Source of the DNA: Phytophthora colocasiae
Taxonomy: Eukaryota; Oomycota; Peronosporomycetes; Peronosporales; Peronosporaceae
Length of the DNA stretch: 64,000 bases
Assembly (NCBI GenBank): GCA_018806915.1
Contig: JAGKQI010000094.1
Location: forward strand, 558,001-622,000
Direction of reading: 5' to 3'
Shown: piece after piece, positions 56,146 through 64,000 of the stretch
Layout of the letters: the number at the start of each line of letters is the position of its first letter
Numbering within the stretch: the first letter of the stretch is position 1
Program-made: the position numbers and the translations under genes
The notes under the pieces: model-generated
Database searches by the model: none
What the model saw: the letters and a program-made list of their open reading frames with translations, nothing else
What the model was told of the DNA's origin: nothing

Positions 56146-56923
56146 TTAACAGTTCTCGAGAGAGGCAATCGCAGCTGGAGAAGAAATAGGTGGCCCTATT
56201 AGCGGAGCGTCGGGTGGTGAGGAGGTAGCTGGTGCAGAACGTCCTATGAGAGAGCAACCCACACGTGTCTCAAGAACGTTACCAATTCCACGCGAGTATA
56301 TATTGAAAAAGCGATGAAGCGGCCAGTATATCGTTTCCAGGTTGCACACAACAAGAACTGCTCAGGCTGGTGGCGAAGCTACTTTAACCGGTACGCATTC
56401 AATTGTTAGTAGCCGTTCTCGATGCGTGCTTTGTCCTTTAGCTCCAGCAATACTGCTTTTCAAGTTTGGCATGTTGCGGGCCAACAAAACGAATTTCTCT
56501 GGTGTCATTGTCAGGTTACTCGGGTGGAGAGCCAAACGCTGGACACTAGATGGAATTGTCATCTGTTGAATGTGCTTGGTAGTCGAGCGTGTTCTCCCTC
56601 ATAATTTTGGCTTCGGGGCGATGATAACGTCAACTTGACGCGCATATGATAGATCAGTGGAGGTTGTGTCCTGTGTGCTATCTTCGCCATCTTTTGAAGG
56701 CATGTCACCAACCGACTTCTTCTCTTCCGGGGTGTGGATCTTCATCTCGTTGCAGTTTACGCTTCTGGTATTCGATTAGACTTCGCTTGCTGCTAGTTGG
56801 GTTGCTGGTAGATTGTAGTCGACATCTGCACAGCACGAGGCACCCTCCTTTCGGAGGGGGGAGGGAGGGGGCGAGAAGCCCGTGGGGCACGGGCTGGGTC
56901 TGACGGCGAAGCTGCAGGCGACG
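56146..56923 (-). pseudogene. Degenerate 3' continuation of the split gag gene
   Basis: Downstream of the gag frame the minus strand is open in short pieces: 56890-56705 (basic, EYQKRKLQRDEDPHPGREE), 56562-56362 and, in the same frame after one TGA, 56349-56146. None shows a zinc knuckle or the DSG/DTG triplet clearly. They are probably relics of the gag-protease part of the retroelement. Nothing else is recognised up to the piggyBac remnant at 55980. Confidence 0.35.
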
Positions 56924-57483
56924 CTAATCGGGCTGGACCAGGCTTTCCACCAGCGTTAGCACCGCTGTTCTTCTGTGTCTTGCGCTCTGACTTCGCAAAC
57001 TTTGATTCACCCTTTGGCGCATAATCCTGTGAAATTCGATGAAATCGCTGTTGTATCTTATCAAATCAAAGAGGGCAACATCATCAAATTTGCAGTTACG
57101 CCTTTTAAAGTCGATGAGACGGTTGATTAGCGCCCTGAGGATTGGGGGTTGGAGGTTTTCCACCAATAGGCGACAGCGAGCCTTTATTCGGCCTAGCATC
57201 AGTAGTGGTTCCCGCACCAATTAGCCCTTGAAGACCATTGTCCTCCAAAATACCGTTAAAGTTCTCATAGTAGCGGAAAATCCGCGCGTCACAGTCATCA
57301 CTTGAAAGGTCCATCTTGAGCTTCTGATGGAACAGAGACGCAACATCAGGTACGAACTTGTTCTTGAGAGTGCAGCAACGGGCCTGCACGCCCCTCATGA
57401 TGTCAACATCGCTAACATCTGCCACTGGCTTCTTTAAAACGTAGGTAGCCAGGTTTATGAGTGTCTTACGCTTCACACAACGC
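56924..57483 (-). pseudogene. Retrotransposon gag, C-terminal part, separated from its N-terminus by a piggyBac element
   Basis: The frame 57476-57105 (LINLATYVLKK..FVPDVASLFHQKLKMDLSSDDCDARIFRYYENFNGILEDNGL) lines up with the intact gag at 8207-9868 in the region after its NPHLLDAF block. A frame change near 57130-57190 leads into 57220-56924 (KARCRLLVENLQPPILRALINRLIDF). The N-terminal part lies at 60104-60263 beyond a 2.6 kb insertion. Reading through the TTAA site without the insertion keeps the frame. Confidence 0.7.
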
Positions 57484-57487
57484 TTAA

Positions 57488-60099
57488 CCCCCCCCCAGCC
57501 CGAAGGAAAATATTTCCGCCCATCGACTGAACTATCGTGTATAGAAGGGGTAGGGTTTTGCTACTAAATCAAAGATAAAACTTATCCTGTCCGGTTACAA
57601 AACTCATGCGAACCCCCACCCCTTGATGTGGGCAGCTTTGCTATCGTGTCCCGACCTACTTATCATGTGCGGTGAATGGACATTATACAGGGTATGTGCG
57701 ATCTATCATGTCCAGAGCGGCGAGAGAAATGTCAGTAGAAATAGAGACCATGCGCTCATGTGAAAGAGACATTGCTATTTTTGTCGATATTTAGACTCAC
57801 AAATCAGTGCTCAATGTGTATATTCAAACCAAGTCAAAATCGCTACGCTTCCAGCAATCGATGATGGCATCTGCAGCCACTCGACGGCGTTGACGACGCC
57901 AAGACGCTGCGTCGTGGCGCCCCATCGTTGTCAGACACTTCCCCACCCGCCCGTCACCTGCACGCGCTTTTTCTTCTTCTTGTTCTTGTTAGACACAACT
58001 TGAGTGTCCAGACCTTTCCGACCTGTCACCACGGCGCCAACGCTATAGTACCCCATAGTAAGTAGCTCCAACGCTAGCGGGATGTATGTGTAGAAGCAAT
58101 CCATGACGATGAGTCGCATTGTATTAGGCTGCTCGTTTCCAAAAGCCGCACGCAGATTGCGCACTACCGCCACATGACCAGTTCTCTCTTCACGCAGTAA
58201 TACGCCGTTTATTGATCCTACTTTATCTAAGTAAGCTTCAAACCTGTACCATACAAGATAGCAGGAACACGTATCAGTATTAGACACGATAACAGACTTA
58301 AGTTGTCAAAAAAAATGAGCGTGTCAGCAGACACGCCCGTGTACCTACCGAATGCAGTAATAAGTGTACGAACAGCACAGCATAAATAGCTTGGTACCGT
58401 ACTTGTGTGGCTTGTCCTTCATATACACTCGCATACGGTTGAACGACGATCTCGACGGTAACATAGCTTCGTCGAAAGCCATGATAGGGGGTGGTTCATG
58501 AAGTAGAACAGTGCATTCGCGGGGCTAGTGATGGCGGCCATAGCTTCCTTACTGGGACCGTTTGAACCGTCAAAAAGGTCCGGGTAGTCGTCTTGCATTG
58601 CATGTAGTTGGCGGACCTCGTATGGGCCTTCCATATAGGGAAAAGGCAGCTGAGTACGCGCTCCAAGCCAGTCAGACAGGACCATGTTAGCGAGGATGGC
58701 CGCGTTCTGGTTCTTACTAAGATTATCGACCGTCAAACCGGCAGCTCTACCAACGGCGGCAAGCAGTGCATCGTCAAACGGTATGTCTGGAAGGTCCGAG
58801 TCGTCGTCATCTGGATACTCCTCATCGTCATCGAAAGCTCCAAACTCCACGTCTTGTTCATTACTGAACCTGTCATCGTTCTCTCCCTCCGACTCTAGCG
58901 CGGCGTAGTCTGGCAACAAGCTACCAGCCTTTGGGACGTTGATATCTGCTGATATAGTACAGGTTAGAAATTGTTATCGTGTACACTAAACTTGTATCAG
59001 ACACGATATCAAACCTGTTGACGTGTTGGATTCTACAGACTCGAAGTCTTCAGCCGACTCTTTCTGCGCTTGCAAAAGCGGAGTCGCTACCACCGTCACT
59101 GTTTGATATATGAGGTGATGTGGGGCACATTCGTGTCTCCGAATCGCCGTCGGAAGCAACTTCTGCAAAGGCTGCATCCAAGTAACGTTGCTCTTGCGTA
59201 AGGTTACCTGTAACCACAGCTAAACAAACACATCCGTGAAAACTAAGCCTCGAACATCACGTTATCAATAGCGCGCGTACCATTGCTTACCGGTGCTTGT
59301 GGCGTTGCGATACTGGACTGCACAACAGGAGAAGAACGGCAGGGCTAACCGACGGTGTCCCTGTCCCGTAAACGATACAAGAAATATGTTAACATGTATC
59401 GCACTTGATAAGTAGGAATGGAAATTTATACCTTGGTCTTCGAAACCAGCCAACTCTTGTCCTCGGAGTCCCAGCTCGGTAGTGTAATTCGTTTAGTGAG
59501 TCGATGCCAGGCGTTGTCCGACATCTAGAATATCGGGATTGTTAGTATTTGGACGCGTGACAACATAACCACACGCATTACCGTCACTGGCTGTTCGAGG
59601 GCTGCTCAGTCTTCTCTGCTTCCTGGCGCTCCAAATCGGCTGCATAAACACAATAGTGGTCAGAAATCAGCATATTCAGCTCTAAACGCTGCAGAATACC
59701 TTTGTCCAGCTCGTCCAGAGGGCAGCAATACGTATGCTCGGTCTCGAGCCCCCGCGGTCGCTATGACGACCATCCTTCCTTGAGCAGCTCCGACCACCGC
59801 GCCGACATCTCTCTATCTCCCCGCAAAATCTCGAATAGCCAACCGTCTGGTCTAGCGTGCCGAAAACCTTTACGTTCTAATAGAGGTACTTGGCGCGCTT
59901 CCCGTTACCTCTCTCAGCTAATATTTTGAAAATGCGTCCCATGTACACTAGCCCAGCTTTCTGCACATGATCGATCCCCCGTCTGCACACACATCACCTT
60001 CCCCCAGTTGACGGGAAATTTGTATGAATCCTTACAAAAACCAAGTCTAAATTCCTTATCGTGGCTAATATAAGGCTTCGGGCTGGGGGGGGGGAGGGG
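57488..60099 (-). mobile_element. piggyBac derivative inserted at TTAA within a gag gene
   Basis: TTAA stands at 57484-57487 and 60100-60103. The element begins with nine C followed by AGCCCGAAG and ends with CTTCGGGCT followed by a G run, an inverted repeat typical in kind for piggyBac. The 2,612-bp interior contains a transposase gene with large deletions. The insertion is exact: one TTAA links the two halves of the gag frame. It looks non-autonomous. Confidence 0.85.
57931..59180 (-). pseudogene. piggyBac transposase with internal deletions
   Basis: On the minus strand an N-terminal acidic part (59180-58990) continues after an intron with DINVPKAG and the frame 58919-58500. Near 58505 the sequence jumps from ALFYFMNH straight to PPPIMAFDEAMLPSRS, so the block before the first catalytic Asp is deleted. 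MKDKPHKYGTKLFM follows. An intron with GTAGGT and ACAG ends, 58348-58244, precedes RFEAYLDK. After MDCFYTYIPLALELL and VVTGRKGL the frame ends in a Lys run and a stop at 57931, without the HDQLRLQ or cysteine-rich parts. The first catalytic Asp is retained, but the protein cannot be complete. Confidence 0.75.
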
Positions 60100-60103
60100 T
60101 TAA

Positions 60104-60263
60104 CCGCGGCCACCACGTTTTCATACGTCTCGCCAGTGGTGATGCAGCGGTGGCGTGTCTTCTCAACATAGCCTTCCCACTCACGTAGCCATTCTATCAG
60201 AGTAGTATGGTCCCAGCTGGACTTCATAGATAGGTTGGAGAAGCGACATCTCCACGTCACCAT
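60104..60263 (-). pseudogene. Retrotransposon gag, N-terminal part
   Basis: The frame holds the TTLIEWLREWEGYVEKTRHRCITTGETYENVVAAV segment, which lines up with LVNWRKERHDYEAKLHARCRVTGEAFEAVVESV in the intact gag at 9.8 kb. It ends at the TTAA of the piggyBac insertion and continues at 57483. The true start codon is not certain; a Met-coding triplet stands at 60263. Confidence 0.65.
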
Positions 60264-60639
60264 CCGAGTCTATCGTGAAGGCTGGCATAGTTGAAGTTGA
60301 AATTGAAGTCACCCGAACTTAAGCCGAAGTTAGATTTATGTGTTTTTACATTTCGTACTTAGTAGAACGTGGACGGTAGTCTCGGACGGATCACGCGTAC
60401 CGCATGATCGTAGTCCTAACGGCAGTTAAGTCCTAACGGCACAGCAGATCTGGCCAATTACAAGGCGTATGAAGACCACGTAAGTTTCACAATCCTGTCT
60501 GCTATTCTTAGCCTTTGTGAGCTCTAAAACGTTGTTAGTAATCGACTCCGTGCAACAGAATGGTGCGCCCCTGCAACGTGGAATCAGCCCTTCAAAAGCC
60601 GACTTAATGGTTATCTGAGCTCCAACGACAACTCTCCTC
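60264..60639. other. Spacer with no recognised gene
   Basis: About 375 bp. It probably includes the 5' leader of the split gag element. Short GAAGTTGAA repeats occur near 60290-60310. No LTR could be delimited. Confidence 0.45.
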
Positions 60640-61051
60640 TTACAGTGCTGATGAACCTGCACGTCGCCGCAGACGTGCCTCTTTTGATAAAGCAGTTCGA
60701 AAAGCAAATGAAAATCTGACACAAACCGAAGCAGCTGAAAAAATTGCAGAGCTGCGCTCGGCTTTCGATGAAACTCCGTTTAAATTAGATCCTCCTCGTC
60801 GCCCCAGGCTTACGCGATGGATCATGGATTCTTGGGGCGCTCTCTCGTTCTCGACGATCGTCAGTGGCTTCGCTAAAGTTGGCCTGACTACCGATCAACG
60901 AGCAAATAGCGAAGCTGAAGTGTCTGCTGTCGATTTTGAAACGACATTGTCTGACTTCGAGAATCTGTGCGTTGGTGATGACGAGATCGATTCGGACGAC
61001 GACATTGATAAGTGCATGGCTGACCTAGAAGGCCTAATTGGTACTGAGTAG
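60640..61051 (+). pseudogene. pogo/Tigger-like transposase, C-terminal fragment
   Basis: An open frame from about 60640 to the stop at 61051 reads an Arg-rich block, a helical region (TQTEAAEKIAELRSAF) and RLTRWIMDSWGALSFSTIVSGFAKVGLT. A strongly acidic tail follows. This ending is that of pogo/Tigger-type (CENP-B-like DDE) transposases, where a W..SW.xLS..TI..GF.k.g.t block precedes an acidic C-terminus. The DDE core is absent upstream. The assignment is by this end only. Confidence 0.5.
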
Positions 61052-61647
61052 GACACACACGATAATCAATAATTAGTTGCATGCACACACCAAGGACATC
61101 AGAATACTACGCTTCGTACCATGTTTAGGCTACATCGTATTGCGTCCTCCAGCTCCGCCATATCCTGCTCGGCGCTCCAATGCTTGGCAAGTTTTGTGAA
61201 ATGGAGTATTTGGTGGATAAAAGTTAGCAGTAAAACAAAAAAAGAGCAGCCGCTTTTTTCTACCCGGATATGGCCATGCCGTTAGGACTACAACTATCCG
61301 GTAACCTTTTTACACTGGCTAGACTCTAAAATTGCTAGCTGGAAGCGTGAGGCAAACTGGTACTGTACCCACGAGTGGGTACGGTACCAGTGTACCTTTT
61401 TTCGCATACGTCTCCTCGCCCCGCGTACTCGGTAATAATTGGCGCTAGCCGCGTCGCTCTTCTTCACAGGTCTCTTCGTCAACGTCTAGAAGTCGTCGGT
61501 CCTGCCGTCGATCGATGTCCTCCGCTTCTTGTGCCTAGATCTGTAGTATCGGTTCTGCTCCTTGCACGCCCGCTCATCGGTCTTCAGCATGTCCAGCGTA
61601 GCTCCGCGCCTTGATCTGTAGTATCTGTTCTTGTGCTTTGTGCTCCT
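61052..61647. repeat. Spacer with a palindrome and a short tandem duplication
   Basis: An inverted repeat with 14-bp arms (GGTACTGTACCCAC around GA) lies at about 61359-61388. Further right, two copies of a CTGTAGTATC-containing unit begin near 61530 and 61606, a degenerate duplication of about 76 bp. No gene is supported. Confidence 0.55.
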
Positions 61648-62028
61648 TTAACCCCCCAACACTCACGGGATTTTCGCCGTTCCGTAAAGGCGTGAACATG
61701 TTGTATAATACTACATGTTAAAGCCAGCCTACACTTGAAATTTGTATGTCTCTCTAAAGTACGATGCCTTTTTTTGAACTGGATCGATGTACACGGACGG
61801 CCCCGTCGCACATCTTTTTCCAGACATGTTGTCAAACACGCCGACGCTGAGACTTAGTCAACCAACAAGGTGTATATCCTACATGAACAAATGTCCCTTT
61901 TACTGGAAATGCACTAACTGTGTAAGATCGCCGCGCAAAGGGAAGACGTGTCGCCATGACTTCAGCACAAAATGCAATTGACACGCAATGAATGTATTGT
62001 GCTTAGCCACTGTCCTGCTATAGCCAGC

Positions 62029-64000
62029 CTACGCATCCCCGGCTTCCTCCTCCTCGGCCGCGTCATCTTCGTGCTCGTCCTCTTGGTTTTCGTCCTGATT
62101 GGCGGTCGAGCGCCGCCGCTTCTTCCCCAAGCCGCGCATCTGGATGTCGCGGCCGACGAGTGGGCGCGGCCGCTCACTACCGTTTTTCCACTTGGAGTGC
62201 CAAATCTGGAAACATGCTCACGTGTTTCCAGGGTAGTGAGCAGGCCGCACTCGATCGCACAGGTACACGCTGCAAGCATAGCAAGAGAAGGTTAGTTTGT
62301 TCCCAAGTCAGTCAATCAAAGCCAGAACTTACAACTTATCCCCTTCGCTGCAGGCAGCGCAGAAAAAGCGGCTGGCGCACCGCTCGCCGATTTCCCGCTT
62401 GCGAAGCGAGCACACCTTGCACTGGTGCTGGGGGCGCTTGCGATGCTCCTTCTCCTTGCCGAAGCGGCTCCACTCCTGGAACGTTGTGAGCTTGTGCTCA
62501 AGAGGCACTCGGGCAGGCGAATTTGTCTGAGCTGGTTGCACAGGGGAGAGAGTCTGCACAGCGAATTAGTATTGGATCGGGCTAGGAAAGATCACACGAC
62601 ACTTACCACATTGGCAAAATCGCTGGCGGTCAGCTCCAGCATCTGCGCCTGCAGCAGACGTAGGGACTTGGCGTGATCAGCACGGGGCTCGTCCCGCTGC
62701 TTGCGGGCTTCCCTGTACACAATGTACGCGTTGACAATGGCAATATCCACGAGCCCTAAGAAGATCGTCTTGTAATATTTCCGGAAGACGACGGCAAGCT
62801 GCAGCGAGTACCGCTGCAAGCGGAGTTGGTCGTGGATGTCGACCCCGCGTATCCAGCGGTGGTAATCGCGCATCATGGATGGGCAGGGGACCTCCACTTT
62901 TTTCCCACCACGCAGTCGTCGCTCTACGCAGACATGTTTGTCAAAGCATACAAAAAACAAGCTGTTAGCGTGTGAGAATCAATTCACTGAGCATGAGCAC
63001 TTACCGCAAGTCTGCATCGATCTGCTGGCACCCGTGGCGAGGAACTGGACGGGCATTCGATCCCACCACAGCAGCGCCGTCATCTGCGGCATGTTTTTCA
63101 GGATGGCCATCTTGGTGGAGCCCCGGGGGACGTCTCTTGGGCGCGTGGCGTGCTCGGTCGTCACGCCCTTTGGAAACCCAGCCTTGTTGGGCTGGATAGT
63201 CCCAATGCTGTAGACGTTGCGGTGTAGCAGCTGCAGCGCGAGCTGCACGGAGGTGTAGTAGCGGTCCGTCACTACTGTGTGAAAAACACCGGGCTCCGGC
63301 GGTGGCAAGACCTCATCCAAGTTCCGCACGACCGCTGCCGGGCCGGAGTTGGGATCTGCAGAGTACTTCGACGGGGAGCCGCCACCAAGTTCGCTTTCGT
63401 GCTGGTCCTTTCCGCAGAATACTTCAAGTCTACAAAGACGCAGTATACAACATGTTGGTTAGTAAATATGAAGCAAAATACAACATGTTCAACTTAGCCA
63501 AAAAAAAATCTCGCGGACCCCATAATGGGGCCGCGAGATTTCTTTTTGCACACCATACAACATGCAAACACACACAAACAGCACGCAATACGCAACATAC
63601 ATGCACACACATACCGTAGGCAGTAAGCAGTGTTAGCACAGCACGTCATGAACAGCTTGGTACCCCACTTGTGGGGCTTATCTTTCATGTACTGACGGGT
63701 CACGTTGTGTCGGGAACGCGATGGTATCATCGCCTCGTCAAATGCGAGAACTGGTGGCACATTGTATCCTGCGCGAAAGGTCTGCTGCAACTTCTGGACA
63801 ACTGGTCTCACTTTCCATGCCCGATCATTCTCTGCTCGTGGGTCAGCATTGTCTGAGAAATGCAAATTCTGCATGATCCGCCCGAAACGAGCCTTTGACA
63901 TGTATCGGCCAAAGGTTCCAACCGGAACTGCACCAGAGGTTGACGTTGCCCAATGATCCGCGAGTCGTCGCGAGTGAGGGCACAGCATGCGTGCCACTAG
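62029..64000 (-). pseudogene. piggyBac transposase, multi-exon, with an early stop; N-terminus outside window
   Basis: Exons on the minus strand are 64000-63615, 63429 to about 63010, about 62960-62605, about 62553-62335 and about 62270-62029. Introns have clean ends, for example GTATGT..GTAG (63614-63430). The DDE core is intact: FDEAMIPSRS with the first Asp, KDKPHKWGTKLFMTCC, VVTDRYYTS with the second Asp, and the GVDIHDQLRLQRYS block with the third. A cysteine-rich finger (CKVCSLRKRE..C..CAAC..YLC) follows. In the last exon TGA at 62220-62218 interrupts the frame shortly before FQIWHSKWKNG and an acidic tail. The enzyme might work without this tail; otherwise it is recently dead. Confidence 0.75.
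63507..63541. repeat. Hairpin in a piggyBac intron
   Basis: Inside the 185-bp intron lies a palindrome with arms like AAATCTCGCGG.CCCC and its complement around a 5-base loop. An A run stands before and a CTTTTT run after it. It could be a very small MITE or a structure affecting splicing. Confidence 0.7.

Larger units (their letters stand above)
61652..64000 (-). mobile_element. piggyBac element, right part outside the window
   Basis: The inner end follows TTAA at 61648-61651 and starts with six C (CCCCCCAACACTCACGGG). It contains a multi-exon piggyBac transposase gene that runs off the right edge. The C-rich tip after TTAA is like that of the element at 57488, but the following bases differ, so it is a related, not identical, family. 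Confidence 0.65.

Overview
The window looks like a gene-sparse, transposon-rich piece of an oomycete genome, most likely Phytophthora or a close relative. The reasons are a run of secreted RXLR-type effector genes, a Crinkler-like remnant, a cytochrome b5-fused front-end desaturase of the kind used for C20 fatty acids, a TKL kinase, short introns of about 60-110 bp with GT..AG ends, and the transposon families present (Ty3/gypsy, piggyBac, hAT, Tc1/mariner, Harbinger). I did not fix the species. No rRNA, tRNA, CRISPR or prokaryotic feature was found.

Layout. 1-0.85 kb: broken gene with helicase-associated-like repeats, running off the left edge. 1.3-11.3 kb: a full-size PDR/ABCG transporter gene on the minus strand, disabled by two frame breaks and split by a 5.9 kb chromodomain Ty3/gypsy element with identical LTRs and a perfect 5-bp target duplication. 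A 2.4 kb hAT transposon with an intact transposase sits 15 bp upstream of its start codon. 14-22 kb: a decayed piggyBac copy truncated by a gypsy integrase fragment, followed by an unrecognised antisense gene. 22.3-28.4 kb: host genes (small Cys/His zinc-repeat protein, mitochondrial threonine dehydrogenase, tandem-kinase TKL protein). 28.9-34.8 kb: effector island with four RXLR-type genes, a broken beta-trefoil plus gutted-kinase gene, a Crinkler-like pseudogene and a 277-bp-arm inverted repeat. 34.1-37.9 kb: three broken copies of a putative Uma2-like (PD-(D/E)XK) nuclease family around the splicing gene SF3A2; one copy is interrupted by a Harbinger fragment. 38.1-39.5 kb: delta-6-type desaturase. 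39.5-42.2 kb: three Tc1/mariner-type elements nested at TA sites. 43-49.3 kb: a roughly 2,070-residue HSA/SNF2/SANT protein like EP400/Eaf1 with a degenerate ATPase. 50-64 kb: decayed SANT-like gene, piggyBac remnants, a gag gene split exactly at TTAA by a 2.6 kb piggyBac derivative, a pogo/Tigger-like tail and a further multi-exon piggyBac at the right edge.

Functionally the housekeeping genes (TDH, SF3A2, desaturase, EP400-like) appear independent of each other. The effector genes lie in the repeat-rich part between them, as is typical of Phytophthora. Many coding breaks are single-base changes in short homopolymers, so some pseudogene calls could be assembly errors. These calls come from reading the sequence only; no search was run.
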